Source: a virus
DNA length: 64,000 nucleotides
IMG/VR virus record: IMGVR_UViG_3300032236_001503
Location: 62,001-126,000 of that record
Reading direction: 5' to 3' (one strand)
The stretch's first letter is position 1. Each line of letters opens with the position of its first letter. This document shows positions 35,068 to 44,652 of this stretch, piece by piece. The notes under the pieces were generated by a model. It worked only from the letters and a program-made list of their open reading frames with translations. It was not told the origin of the DNA and did no database searches. The translations under genes and the position numbers were made by a program.

Positions 35068-36135
35068 TTATTGTTTAATTCCTATAAGATTTTCTGCTCC
35101 ACCAACAACGGTTTTTGCTACACCGTTAATCGCAGCAGCAGCAGTACTAGCTGTTTTATTAACGACATTCATGGCTTCATTATTTAATGGGTTTACAACT
35201 TGAACTTTAGTACCACCCATTGTACCTGCGAATATATTAGAACTGTCAGGAAGCAATTGTTTGAATGTTATACTGACTTTATAAGCCTCTGGAACTAATA
35301 ATGCATTACCATTAGTATTACCAGTGTAACCAGTTTCAGATAGATATCTTGTTGTACCTATACTTTGAATATCAAGATTACTGACATATGCTGCGGGCCA
35401 ATATATTCCACCAAATGCCCAACCATCAAGAGTATAAATTTTAGGTGGAATATATGTAATAAAAGATGTTCTATTTTTTAAATTTTGAAAGGTAAACAAA
35501 GTGACAAAACAATAATTGTCAAATGCACTTTTTGTATCAAATGTATTATATAAAGGAAAACTTATAGTTATTTCTTGTAAAGCGGTATCTGTATATTGAT
35601 ATGTTGATTCAATACCCATACCCGGTGACACCACACCACCTAATGCTGCTATACCAGCACCGATTTGATTACCCTTTGATGATTTATCACCTTTACCCTC
35701 AAACAAACCAAGAATATCACCCATTCCAGCTGCGTTATCCCATTGATTATTAAAAGATCTTATTTTTGGGTTATCACTACTAATTAACCAAGGAAATGCA
35801 TAACTAAATCCAGTTGGGTTAGCAGCATATAATGTTAAATACGGATCTACGTTTGCTAAACTTCCAGTAACGGTTGCGTTAGCAACAACTAATGCATTAG
35901 CTATATTTTGAACCCACGCACCATATTGTAATTCACTTTCGGTTACTAAAATATATGGAACCTCGGATACATCACCTGAATTTGACCAAGTGAATTCATT
36001 CAATATATCAATTAAACCGGAACCATTTGGTTTTAAATATGGGATATTTTTACTGACTAAATTTAAACCCGGTATATTGGCATTACTATTAGTATAACCA
36101 ACATTTGAAAATAATCTATTTGATGGTATAGCCAT
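35068..36135 (-). CDS. Baseplate tail-tube cap/initiator (T4 gp48/gp54-like)
   Basis: 355 residues, similar in length to T4 gp48 (364) and gp54 (320). Strand-rich with QEITISFPLYNTFDT, NRTSFITYIPPKIYTLDG and a final tube-like segment VPEAYKVSITFKQLLPDSSNIF. Its place between tape measure and gp53 genes fits the protein that starts tube polymerisation on the baseplate. ATG 36135 is 2 bases after the tape measure stop. Confidence 0.6.
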   Translation of the reverse strand: MAIPSNRLFSNVGYTNSNANIPGLNLVSKNIPYLKPNGSGLIDILNEFTWSNSGDVSEVPYILVTESELQYGAWVQNIANALVVANATVTGSLANVDPYLTLYAANPTGFSYAFPWLISSDNPKIRSFNNQWDNAAGMGDILGLFEGKGDKSSKGNQIGAGIAALGGVVSPGMGIESTYQYTDTALQEITISFPLYNTFDTKSAFDNYCFVTLFTFQNLKNRTSFITYIPPKIYTLDGWAFGGIYWPAAYVSNLDIQSIGTTRYLSETGYTGNTNGNALLVPEAYKVSITFKQLLPDSSNIFAGTMGGTKVQVVNPLNNEAMNVVNKTASTAAAAINGVAKTVVGGAENLIGIKQ

Positions 36136-36137
36136 AA

Positions 36138-38189
36138 TTAACAGTACACTCCCCCTCTTTTCATTGTCATTGCATGCCAATTAACTCTCATGTCATGTAA
36201 TGGATCTCTTGATGATCCTTTAGAACCATTATTTGATGTTATACTGACATTCGAAACATTATTAGATGTTGGAATATTATTATTGTTGTTATTTTTCTGC
36301 ATTGCTATGATAGCTTTCGCTAAATCTTGTACGTTTTTATTTAAGCTATTAATAGACTTATCTATTGAACCACCTGATTTTGTAGCAATTACTGTGTCAG
36401 CCTTACTATTGGGAACATATGTTTTACCATCTATACCAGTAATATATGTTGCATCAATTTGAGCATCTTCAGTTGGTATAGGGTTATTAACATTTCTTCT
36501 ACCTGCTTGTAATTCCTCTTTTGTTGGCGGTGGTAATGTGGATGATGCAGTCATTCCTTTCCAGACGTTACTAAAAAATCCACCTTCCGATTGATTAGAT
36601 TCCTTTTCTAAATCAACTGTTTTTTTACCTAATGAAACACCTAATGATTCTCCACCAGTAAAATTATTTAATCCTTTGGAAACCGCATTTTCAGTTTTAA
36701 ATCCTTTACCCATCAACCAACTGAATGCACCAGATGATAATTTAGCAACCCAATCAGTTATGGTAACTAAAATATCACCAAATCCTCCAATAAACGACAT
36801 TAATACTGCTGTTGTTTTTTGAATTGGTGACAATTTATCATCGGAAAATACAGAAAATAAAGTTTTAATTGAATCAACAACTGGGTCAATTAATAACGCA
36901 ATCGGTCCTAAAAACTTTTCCAATACATCAAATAATGGTGCGAATTTTGAAAATAATTCTATTACACCAGCAAACGGTCCTCTTATCTTGGATATCCAAG
37001 ATAATAATCCTTCACCAGCTTCAGCAAACCCTTTAAAAAATTTAGTAATACCAGAAAAACGTCCACCTTCAGCAAATAATCCTTCTATACCCTTTCCAGC
37101 ATCTTCTACAAATTTTCCTGCTGATTTTATAGGAGATGTAAGCTTTTCAAATCCCTTTGTAAAATCTGCAACAATTTTATCAAAATTAGTAGCTTCTTTT
37201 ATTTTAGTTATTAAATTTGTCCATTTTGTATTAACCCATGCCGAAATATCATCAAATTTTATTAAACGTTTAATACCATCAATCATCGCATTCCATTTTT
37301 CACCAAACCATTCGGATACTTTTATTAATGTTTTACTTGATCTAAATGATTCTTCCCATTCACCTAAAACTCTTTCGGGTAAACCAAATAACCATTCAAA
37401 TGCTTTTGATAATTTACCAGCCAATAATATACCATCGGAAATTAATCCTAATAATAATAAAAATAATCCTGACATTCCACCCTTTGCTTGTTCTTCTTGA
37501 TTATTACCAGTGATAGAAATTTTTGGAAATTTCTTGATAGCGTTATCTAAAAGATCGGTTATAAATTCTTTACCACTTTTTGAAAATCCAATAAGAGTTT
37601 CTTGTGGACCGAAATTCTTCTGCTCCTGATCAGCAGGTTCATTTGGTTTGATATTCTTAACCGAATCGGGAATTATATTTTGAATTGGTTGATTTACTTT
37701 ATTTAAATTCTCTGTTGGATTTGCAGCAGAAGCCTGTTGAGCAAGAAATTGATCTCTTACTTCATTAGATACGAATCTATTATTTTGATCAACATATTGA
37801 CCAGCTTTATTTTGTTTTATAGCTGGTATATTCTTTTTATATTCTTCACTGGGTTCAAATTTCTTGTTGAGAAATTTTTCCATATTTGTTTTATATTTCT
37901 TAATAGCATCCTCATACTCTTTATTGATGTTAGATAACCCAAAAGGATCTGTTAATTTATCAACGGTTGTATTGTTTACTGTATCTAATTTCTTCTTTAT
38001 TAAAGAATAGAAATCTTTTAACTTAGTTGAAACGGGATTAAAGAAATTTTCCTTAAATGATGCATGGAATTCATCTATATAGGCAGTATTATCCCCAAAT
38101 AGAAGCTTATTGATAAGTTCTTGGGAATTAATTTCCCCTGTCAAATTATCTTTAAGACTGTCTAGGACTTTTAAAATGTCTTCACCCAT
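36138..38189 (-). CDS. Tail tape measure protein (T4 gp29 position)
   Basis: 683 residues. Long alpha-helical protein with a Glu/Lys/Gln-rich N-terminal 200 residues, then hydrophobic and amphipathic helices from about 230 to 510 (GLFLLLLGLISDGILLAGKL, FLGPIALLIDPVVDSIKTLF), and a polar Asn-rich C-terminus. This is the pattern of tape measure proteins, which set tail length and exit into the host membrane. Flanked by chaperone-like and tube-cap genes. Own exact late promoter. Confidence 0.72.
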   Translation of the reverse strand: MGEDILKVLDSLKDNLTGEINSQELINKLLFGDNTAYIDEFHASFKENFFNPVSTKLKDFYSLIKKKLDTVNNTTVDKLTDPFGLSNINKEYEDAIKKYKTNMEKFLNKKFEPSEEYKKNIPAIKQNKAGQYVDQNNRFVSNEVRDQFLAQQASAANPTENLNKVNQPIQNIIPDSVKNIKPNEPADQEQKNFGPQETLIGFSKSGKEFITDLLDNAIKKFPKISITGNNQEEQAKGGMSGLFLLLLGLISDGILLAGKLSKAFEWLFGLPERVLGEWEESFRSSKTLIKVSEWFGEKWNAMIDGIKRLIKFDDISAWVNTKWTNLITKIKEATNFDKIVADFTKGFEKLTSPIKSAGKFVEDAGKGIEGLFAEGGRFSGITKFFKGFAEAGEGLLSWISKIRGPFAGVIELFSKFAPLFDVLEKFLGPIALLIDPVVDSIKTLFSVFSDDKLSPIQKTTAVLMSFIGGFGDILVTITDWVAKLSSGAFSWLMGKGFKTENAVSKGLNNFTGGESLGVSLGKKTVDLEKESNQSEGGFFSNVWKGMTASSTLPPPTKEELQAGRRNVNNPIPTEDAQIDATYITGIDGKTYVPNSKADTVIATKSGGSIDKSINSLNKNVQDLAKAIIAMQKNNNNNNIPTSNNVSNVSITSNNGSKGSSRDPLHDMRVNWHAMTMKRGGVYC

Positions 38190-38195
38190 ATATAA

Positions 38196-38203
38196 TATTT
38201 ATA
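38196..38203 (-). promoter_or_regulatory. Late promoter for tape measure gene
   Basis: Exact TATAAATA on the minus strand, 6 bases before the ATG at 38189. Confidence 0.7.
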
Positions 38204-38222
38204 TGGGAATAGTGGTTTAAGC

Positions 38223-39032
38223 TTAACTTAAAAACAATAAACTATCTATAGTTATAACCTTCTTGAGATCACCATTTGTAACAGTCAATATCGAATCTAT
38301 ATCATTTTTCCATTCTGAAACTTGTGCGAGAACTTTTTGAATCAAGCCAGATGGTAATTTTTCAACAACTCTAAGTTTTTGATTGAATGTTAAAGTGTTA
38401 AAATCATATTTTGCGCCATTAATGGTGACATAATTGATATACTTTGAGGTTTCTGATATAAAAGCATCAGAAATAATAGCTTGTACATCTTTATTAGTCT
38501 TAATATCATCTATCTTTTTATAATCATTATAAAAATTTTCTTCATATTCGACTTCGGTTTTAATGGTAGGCAAAGAAACACCAACAATTAAAGAAACTGT
38601 TTCATTTTTAAGCTCAACATCAGTTAAATTTGGTGTTTTATAATCATTAAATCTAGATATAACATCATTTAAATTTATTTTTGATGATATATCATCATTG
38701 AATTTAACAGTTAATTCTTCTGATATCTGAGATTTAAGTGCAATAGCAATAAACGATTTATCTGATACTGTTAATTCATCTACGACTGACTTTTCTTCCG
38801 AGAGAATGTTTTCCTTTAAGATACTGTAAAAAGTTTTTACGAATTCCGAATTATAAACAGAATTATCCATTGCTGAGCTTAAAAGCGTTTTCTGTTGTTT
38901 TGCATCAATTTCTTTAAAGTATATGGTTTTTTCTTTTGAAGGTATATAAACGCCAATTTTGAACGATTCTGACACACTGTTGAGTGCATTTATCGCAGCA
39001 TTAAAGTCTAAAATTGTATTTTCTTCGGTCAT
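38223..39032 (-). CDS. Putative tail/baseplate assembly chaperone (gp26/gp51-type)
   Basis: 269 residues. The opening pattern YIPSKEKTIYFKEIDAKQQ is shared with the next upstream gene (LPFSNKKVKFKEITTEQQ), so the two are paralogues; the rest is helical and acidic. Tandem helical proteins just before the tape measure gene are usually tail assembly chaperones, and T4 gp26/gp51 baseplate proteins have the same character. No precise match is claimed. Exact late promoter upstream. Confidence 0.55.
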   Translation of the reverse strand: MTEENTILDFNAAINALNSVSESFKIGVYIPSKEKTIYFKEIDAKQQKTLLSSAMDNSVYNSEFVKTFYSILKENILSEEKSVVDELTVSDKSFIAIALKSQISEELTVKFNDDISSKINLNDVISRFNDYKTPNLTDVELKNETVSLIVGVSLPTIKTEVEYEENFYNDYKKIDDIKTNKDVQAIISDAFISETSKYINYVTINGAKYDFNTLTFNQKLRVVEKLPSGLIQKVLAQVSEWKNDIDSILTVTNGDLKKVITIDSLLFLS

Positions 39033-39037
39033 GAGAT

Positions 39038-39045
39038 TATTTATA
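39038..39045 (-). promoter_or_regulatory. Late promoter for chaperone gene
   Basis: Exact TATAAATA on the minus strand, 5 bases before the ATG at 39032. Confidence 0.7.
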
Positions 39046-39049
39046 TAGG

Positions 39050-40012
39050 TTACTGTCCAAATTCAAGTGCCAAATCTTGGACACTTTTACTGGCATTACT
39101 CTTAATCATGTTGTTAACGCCGTCATTTTGGTTGTTTTCTTTCCTTTTTCTTGCCTCTACTATGATTGATGAATATACTTTTCTTTCTGCTGGTGATAAT
39201 TTTAATACGTATTCAGGGGGTAAATTCTCACCTGCCATATAAAAGATCTCTTCATAAAGAGACTTTACATCATAAGAGAAAAACAACCTTATAAAATCTA
39301 TGAATGATAATGTGTATAAATTAAATGTATTATTTTTAAATGATTCAACCATGAATAAATCACATTGATTTAATTTCTTAACATTTTCTAGAACTAATTC
39401 TTGTACTTTTTTTATTAATGAAACCGATATTTTACAAAAAATTTCATTTTTTTGTATCGAATCAAAATTAGAAAAAATAATTTTCTTATCTCCTATTTTT
39501 ATATATTCTATAAATTCTTGAAAACTATCAAATACAACTTTGAAATCATTATCTATTATATCCTGAAACACTTTTATCGATTTTATGGTGGGCCAACACA
39601 ATTTAATTTCAATGTTATTTTCAGTTATTAAATTATCTTTAATAGCTTCTACTGCACCATAATATAAATTCTTTAAAAATAAATTTAAATTTATTGTAGT
39701 TTTTGCGGTTTTAAATTCAGCATTTTCAGTCTTGGTTATGAACTCTATAGATGAACCAATACTCACAATTCTTAATTTTGTTATGAATAAAACATAATCA
39801 ATTATATTAATATTATCAAAATCATCTGGTGTTTCTAAACACTCTTTAATTGTTTTTAAAACAAAGTTATTATAATCAAAATAATTTTCTTTGGTTTTAG
39901 GAAAAGACAAATTAGCTTTTGACAGAGCTATTTGCTGCTCCGTTGTAATTTCCTTAAACTTTACCTTCTTGTTTGAAAATGGTAATTCTGTACTATAGTT
40001 ATAGTATTCCAC
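39050..40012 (-). CDS. Putative tail/baseplate assembly chaperone, paralogue
   Basis: 320 residues starting at a GTG (40012). LPFSNKKVKFKEITTEQQIALSKA at the N-terminus matches the downstream gene. Helical, Lys/Glu/Asn-rich, with a C-terminal segment LPPEYVLKLSPAERKVYSSI. Probably co-expressed with the tube-like gene 8 bases upstream. The role is inferred from position. Confidence 0.55.
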   Translation of the reverse strand: MEYYNYSTELPFSNKKVKFKEITTEQQIALSKANLSFPKTKENYFDYNNFVLKTIKECLETPDDFDNINIIDYVLFITKLRIVSIGSSIEFITKTENAEFKTAKTTINLNLFLKNLYYGAVEAIKDNLITENNIEIKLCWPTIKSIKVFQDIIDNDFKVVFDSFQEFIEYIKIGDKKIIFSNFDSIQKNEIFCKISVSLIKKVQELVLENVKKLNQCDLFMVESFKNNTFNLYTLSFIDFIRLFFSYDVKSLYEEIFYMAGENLPPEYVLKLSPAERKVYSSIIVEARKRKENNQNDGVNNMIKSNASKSVQDLALEFGQ

Positions 40013-40020
40013 CTAATAAC

Positions 40021-40737
40021 TTATAAGGTCTTTATCAAAGATCCAGTAGAAGCATCGGAAACCCAATATGAATCATAAACAAATTCTATTGGACTAGTTC
40101 TTAATCCGTCTTCCATGTAGGAATAAGATTCTGGTGGAATCGTTATGGGTGCAACATTACTAAAACTATAAACTTTTCTTGGAGCCATTGGACTACCATA
40201 ACCCGTTTTAGCAAGCATTATTACATCCAATTGTCCACATTTTACATACTTCTCAGAACCCTTATCTCTAGCAACTAAACCATTATAACCAACTGAAATA
40301 GCCCAAGGTCTTAATATTAAATCGATAAATGATGCATTTGTTTCTAACATCGTGATCGATAATGGTTTATATTTTGTTCTTGTATTGGAAGTAGCAGGTG
40401 CTTGATAACCACCATAATCCAATCCTTCATGTGATGCATTTATATTCTCACCGGGTAGATCGACTTCTCTAGCCCATGCACAACCAATATTACCAGTGTA
40501 TTGGAACGTTTGACTTAATAAACTATATGAAGTACTTGGATCATAACTCCAACCAGCACTATTTTCATACGTATTTAATAAATTAGAAAAATTACTAGAT
40601 AGAACATTAATATCAGTTATTCCAGTAAACTGCAAAAACCACTGACTAGCCATTGCTAGATTAGTGGGCCAAGTACCTAGAAGACTTAAATAGTAATCAT
40701 AGGTACTTGCGTATCCAAATGTATTAATTGGTGGCAT
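40021..40737 (-). CDS. Second tail-tube-fold protein
   Basis: 238 residues. YKPLSITMLETNASFIDLILRPW, then VKCGQLDVIMLAKTG and PIEFVYDSYWVSDAS, give the strand order of gp19-like tube proteins, with an N-terminal extension of about 110 residues. It may be a tube variant or a terminator/adaptor that caps the tube. Own late promoter. Confidence 0.6.
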   Translation of the reverse strand: MPPINTFGYASTYDYYLSLLGTWPTNLAMASQWFLQFTGITDINVLSSNFSNLLNTYENSAGWSYDPSTSYSLLSQTFQYTGNIGCAWAREVDLPGENINASHEGLDYGGYQAPATSNTRTKYKPLSITMLETNASFIDLILRPWAISVGYNGLVARDKGSEKYVKCGQLDVIMLAKTGYGSPMAPRKVYSFSNVAPITIPPESYSYMEDGLRTSPIEFVYDSYWVSDASTGSLIKTL

Positions 40738-40742
40738 AATAA

Positions 40743-40750
40743 TATTTATG
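40743..40750 (-). promoter_or_regulatory. Late promoter for second tube gene
   Basis: CATAAATA on the minus strand, 5 bases before the ATG at 40737. Confidence 0.6.
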
Positions 40751-40765
40751 CCTTAGTGCTTATTA

Positions 40766-41305
40766 TTAAGACTTTCTCCAATACTGATAAGCAATTGTTG
40801 CACCTTGTGTTAAGACTGTTCCAGCATCGGTAATATCTAACGCAAGTTCACCAACTTCTTGTAACCATGCACCATAAAGTGTATAAGTTTCAAGAGGATT
40901 ACCTAACTTATCAATTAATACTAAGATAATTGAATTATTAGCATTTGTTGATGGTATATTGTAATTGCCAGTACTAGAAGAATCATCAAAAATTGATGTG
41001 ATCCACTGTTCAAGCTTTTGACGGATTGAAATATTTTGAGGTAAACGGAATTCAACTTTCCAACCAGCACTATTTGGATAGTTAACCGTACCCGGTACGT
41101 TAAACTTAAGACCCATGAATGGGAGTTCAACATTCTGGATAGCCTTTGCTGGCATTGTTGTAGTTGTGATATAAAGTAATTCTTCAGGACTGAAGGTTGT
41201 GCCTCCAATTGAGATTACTCTGAATAAGTTCTTTCTTGCGAAGTCATTAGCTGCCGCCGCATTGTAGAAGTTTTCGATTCCGTATGTGTCAAGTATTCCG
41301 CTCAT
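40766..41305 (-). CDS. 19: Tail tube protein (T4 gp19-like)
   Basis: 179 residues (T4 gp19: 163). LLYITTTTMPAKAIQNVELPFMGLKFNVPG and SAGWKVEFRLPQNISIRQKLEQW, ending ALDITDAGTVLTQGATIAYQYW, are the tube-fold strands. It forms the inner tube inside the sheath encoded immediately upstream. Codon use is shifted as expected of an abundant structural protein. Confidence 0.85.
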   Translation of the reverse strand: MSGILDTYGIENFYNAAAANDFARKNLFRVISIGGTTFSPEELLYITTTTMPAKAIQNVELPFMGLKFNVPGTVNYPNSAGWKVEFRLPQNISIRQKLEQWITSIFDDSSSTGNYNIPSTNANNSIILVLIDKLGNPLETYTLYGAWLQEVGELALDITDAGTVLTQGATIAYQYWRKS

Positions 41306-41312
41306 ATGTTAA

Positions 41313-41320
41313 TATTTATC
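41313..41320 (-). promoter_or_regulatory. Late promoter for tail tube gene
   Basis: GATAAATA on the minus strand, 7 bases before the ATG at 41305. Confidence 0.6.
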
Positions 41321-41334
41321 CTTGTTGTATACAA

Positions 41335-43809
41335 TTAGAATTGGTTATTAGCAACTAATTCAGTAAAGTCTACTCCTGTTTGGGTTGCGATGAAGTCACA
41401 CAAGATGAATTCAGCTGTTTTAACTGGTTGGATATAAATTGAAACCTTCAATTGATTATTATCAATGATGTCAGGTGTATTGTTTCTACTATCACATACA
41501 ATCAAGTAGTTGTATAAACCACTATTGATTTTTGCATTATCGAATATTGGCTTTAATGCAGCAACCAAGCGAGTTTGGGTTGTATATGTGTTTGGCTCAA
41601 ATACGAAGTACTTAAGTAATGATTGTGTTTGTTTTTCTAAGGTTAAGAAAAGTTCACGAACATTAACTCTATCGAAAGCAGATGGTGTTCTATAAAGAGT
41701 CTTCTGACCATATACAACATAACCTTCATTTGGGAAATATGCGATTGGGTTCAAGTTCACCTTATAGAGTAAATCTCTCTGCTTTTGTGTTGGGTTAATT
41801 GCGAGATCAACCACATTGGTCAATGCACCTCTTGTGAATCCAGCAACTGCATTCCAAGGGAATGTTTGTTGGAAAGATGTAGCCATTGCAGCTGCAACAT
41901 AACCAGATGATGGAATCCAAACTAATTTGTTAGTTGTTGCATCATTATACTTGATCCAGTTAGCGTATGTAGCAACATAACTACTATTGATTGAACCAAA
42001 CTGATTATTGAGGGGCCAGTAGATATCGTTTGAGAATACAAATCCATTATTGGATGTAACCTTGTTATCTGCACCCTGAACCAATAAATGTCTGATTGGG
42101 TCAGCGACGAAGATGTGATCTTTTCTATTATCATTTGCAAGTGATACGAATTGATCAGCAATACTTAAATAGTCAGCACCGGAACCACTTGTCCATCCTG
42201 AACCACTTCCAGTGATATCGTATAATCCAGTACCATTAGTTACTGAATCGGCACTTGTTCCAAGATTCCATTGGTAGTTATATGTTTCATCATAGAACCA
42301 AGGTAAACCTTGTGGTGTGGCAATTTGCTGCTGATAAGCATTAACACTTGCCCAAATTGTTCCTAATCCAGCTTCTACTGTAATATCAAGTTTAACGGTG
42401 TCATCATTTTGTATTCTTGATAAAACATTTTGTAACTTTAATGGAATATTACCGCAATCCTTTGTTTTATAATCAGTTTGGGACTGATAAACACCTGATG
42501 CATAAAGATTCTGACCAACTGGTGCAACTGAAACCTCTTTAGGTGGAATGTATGCACCATTACTATTTGTTGTACCTGTCCAATTTCCATATTGTGAAAT
42601 ATATGGATTGGTATGTACACTGATATTCTTAGAAGCTTTGTTTACAACATTGTCCAAGAAGAATGATACTGGTGCGCCACCGTTAGGGTTATTTTGGGTT
42701 CTATTTGAATAGAGTGAACCAACATAACCTTCAGCAACACTATATGATAATGTTACAGTATCTTGATTATAAGTTGATGTACCAATCTTAAAGAGAACGA
42801 GTGATAAACTGTCTTGATAAGATGGTGATGAGAAATTATATCCGGTTGGGAAAGTTTCTATAATCTCAGAAATACTCTGTCCACCAAAGGAATTAGCAAC
42901 CGATGTGATTGGACTTGAGATACTAAATCTACTAGCTGGTACAGTGTAATAATCTTGCTGTGTACCATTTTGATCAATAGCAACAACTGATCTTACACCA
43001 GTAATACTTGTAAAGTTTGTTGCTGGGTTAATATTTTGATTACCGCATAAACCAACATAATAACCTTCATAAAGATTATCAACACTTGTTTTTGATTCAT
43101 TGATAATGACTATACCACTACTGAAATTTGATGATAATTGTGCAAAACTAGTAATCGTTGGGAGAATGTATGAACCACCTGCACTTAATGCATTTGTTAA
43201 AGGATAATATGAAAGATTTACACCCGATGTTGAAGCATTGTATGAAACAGATGAAACGTCAGTTGCAGAATTAACATAATGTTGTGAATAGAATCCAGTT
43301 AACGCAGCAGCACTCGTTGATGGTGTTGAAATGATATTAACAGATGATAATACATAAGGACTTACACCCCATGTGATATTATTCTGTTTAATCTGAGCAT
43401 ATTGAGAATCATTCAATAAGATTGAAACTGGTTCTAATAATGTATAATTTGTTGCATTAGCAAAAAGAGGATTATCGGTTGATACAGGGTATACCAATGC
43501 ACTATGATTGCTAGTATATCCAGTGCCAGCACTTTGACCATAAGGTAATCTCACAATATTTAAATTTGCTGGTGATGTATTTAAAATCTGTCTAGCACTG
43601 TGATAGAGGTAACGCTCAGCGGCATTTGATGGAACACCAAAAACACTTTCGTATTCACTGATACTGCTTACATTAATAAGTTCATTTGTAGGTCCTTGTT
43701 CAGCAAATCCCACCGCAAGAACATTTGTATTTCCTGTTGTGTTAGTTATTAAACTAAGATCTACTTCATTAATCTGAACGCCCGGTGATGTTATGGTTAA
43801 AGTTGACAT
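41335..43809 (-). CDS. 18: Tail sheath protein (T4 gp18-like)
   Basis: 824 residues, longer than T4 gp18 (659). The N-terminus TSPGVQINEVDLSLITNTTG and GFAEQGPTNELINVSSISEYESVFG is the sheath signature. The C-terminal domain has GFTRGALTNVVDLAINPTQKQRDLLYKVNLNPI, YGQKTLYR and NVRELFLTLEKQTQSLLKYFVFEPN, conserved in contractile sheaths. The extra length lies in the middle, probably surface-exposed insertions. Confidence 0.92.
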   Translation of the reverse strand: MSTLTITSPGVQINEVDLSLITNTTGNTNVLAVGFAEQGPTNELINVSSISEYESVFGVPSNAAERYLYHSARQILNTSPANLNIVRLPYGQSAGTGYTSNHSALVYPVSTDNPLFANATNYTLLEPVSILLNDSQYAQIKQNNITWGVSPYVLSSVNIISTPSTSAAALTGFYSQHYVNSATDVSSVSYNASTSGVNLSYYPLTNALSAGGSYILPTITSFAQLSSNFSSGIVIINESKTSVDNLYEGYYVGLCGNQNINPATNFTSITGVRSVVAIDQNGTQQDYYTVPASRFSISSPITSVANSFGGQSISEIIETFPTGYNFSSPSYQDSLSLVLFKIGTSTYNQDTVTLSYSVAEGYVGSLYSNRTQNNPNGGAPVSFFLDNVVNKASKNISVHTNPYISQYGNWTGTTNSNGAYIPPKEVSVAPVGQNLYASGVYQSQTDYKTKDCGNIPLKLQNVLSRIQNDDTVKLDITVEAGLGTIWASVNAYQQQIATPQGLPWFYDETYNYQWNLGTSADSVTNGTGLYDITGSGSGWTSGSGADYLSIADQFVSLANDNRKDHIFVADPIRHLLVQGADNKVTSNNGFVFSNDIYWPLNNQFGSINSSYVATYANWIKYNDATTNKLVWIPSSGYVAAAMATSFQQTFPWNAVAGFTRGALTNVVDLAINPTQKQRDLLYKVNLNPIAYFPNEGYVVYGQKTLYRTPSAFDRVNVRELFLTLEKQTQSLLKYFVFEPNTYTTQTRLVAALKPIFDNAKINSGLYNYLIVCDSRNNTPDIIDNNQLKVSIYIQPVKTAEFILCDFIATQTGVDFTELVANNQF

Positions 43810-43821
43810 ATTTTCTAAATG

Positions 43822-43829
43822 TATTTACC
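43822..43829 (-). promoter_or_regulatory. Late promoter for sheath gene
   Basis: GGTAAATA on the minus strand, 12 bases before the ATG at 43809; a weaker match to TATAAATA but the same GGTAAATA form as upstream of 55946. Confidence 0.45.
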
Positions 43830-43891
43830 CTAGAAAATACCCATTTTATAAAATCTTTTTTTATTTCTCTTTAGGAGTAAGTAATAGTAAT

Positions 43892-44167
43892 ATGAATAAA
43901 TATGATTTATTAGTAGCTTCTATTCTTGAAGAATCAAATTGCACCAAAGTAACTCAAAAAACTCATTCAACTAGAAAAGGTAAGAAGTGGATGAAATGTG
44001 TTAAAAATCCAAAGGGTGGATATAAGAGAATCCATTGGGGACAAGCTGGTGTGAGAGTTACTGGTAAATCTGGAAATACAAAGAGAAAGAAATCATTTAG
44101 AGCTAGACATAAATGCTCATCAGCAAAACCGGGTACGCCTAAATATCAAGCTTGTAAAGATTGGTAA
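43892..44167 (+). CDS. Small basic Cys-containing protein, possible internal head protein
   Basis: 91 residues. The N-terminus MNKYDLLVASILEESN is a short helix ending in ILE|E, like T4 prohead-protease targeting peptides. The rest is very basic with SFRARHKCSSAKPGTPKYQACKDW, a conserved-looking block seen in large phage genomes. The ATG at 43892, after an AGGAG, is preferred over 43793, which lies inside the sheath gene. Role unknown; a DNA-binding capsid protein is plausible. Confidence 0.65.
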   Translation: MNKYDLLVASILEESNCTKVTQKTHSTRKGKKWMKCVKNPKGGYKRIHWGQAGVRVTGKSGNTKRKKSFRARHKCSSAKPGTPKYQACKDW

Positions 44168-44180
44168 TAAGTATTATAAT
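44152..44180 (+). promoter_or_regulatory. Early-type promoter for 44187 gene
   Basis: TTGTAA, 17 bases, TATAAT (perfect -10), ending 6 bases before ATG 44187. It overlaps the end of the previous gene. Confidence 0.55.
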
Positions 44181-44186
44181 AAAAAC

Positions 44187-44621
44187 ATGAGCAAACATTT
44201 CGAAACAGTTTTAAGAAAATATATATCAGAAGCAATTGGACAAGATGTTACAAGTCCATTAACACCAGCTGATATAGCAAATTCTGAAAAACAATTAAAC
44301 ACTGCTTCACCAGCAGTTAAAAAGGCAGCACAAACTGCTGCTCAAGCTTTAACACCAGCTAAACCATTTGAACAAATGTCACCAGTTGAGCAACTTCAAT
44401 CTATTATTGATCCAACTCATCCAGAAAATGATATATCAAAGGTTAGTCTAACACCCGAATTGGACGAGCATCTTAAAAAAGTAGGGATTAATATTGGCAA
44501 TCCAAGCAATTCTCAAACTACTCCATCAGCTTCTCAAGAAAAAGCTGGATCAGTTCAAACTAATCCTCAATCAGTTGAGGGTGGAACTACTTACGGTAGT
44601 GATAAAACACAAAATATATAA
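44187..44621 (+). CDS. Hypothetical protein, possible internal head protein
   Basis: 144 residues, not recognised. The N-terminal helix FETVLRKYISEAIGQD carries an ISE|A site fitting the T4 prohead protease rule (I/L)xE. The remainder is Ala/Pro/Ser/Thr-rich and probably disordered (PSNSQTTPSASQEKAGSVQ). Own sigma70-type promoter. Confidence 0.6.
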   Translation: MSKHFETVLRKYISEAIGQDVTSPLTPADIANSEKQLNTASPAVKKAAQTAAQALTPAKPFEQMSPVEQLQSIIDPTHPENDISKVSLTPELDEHLKKVGINIGNPSNSQTTPSASQEKAGSVQTNPQSVEGGTTYGSDKTQNI

Positions 44622-44652
44622 CTATTACTTTTTTAATTAGTTATTAAAATTT

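Noticed and set aside
36988-37500. Plus-strand open frame of 170 codons opposite the tape measure gene
   Set aside because: Pro/Ser/Asn-rich, no start signal, no motif; it mirrors the Gly/Lys/Glu-rich tape measure coding strand.
43793-43891. N-terminal extension of the 43892 gene from an ATG at 43793
   Set aside because: It lies inside the start of the sheath gene on the other strand and adds hydrophobic sequence unlike the rest; ATG 43892 follows an AGGAG and gives a typical short N-terminal helix.
44622-44652. Promoter upstream of phoH
   Set aside because: AT-rich but no -35/-10 pair with acceptable spacing and no clear late box.
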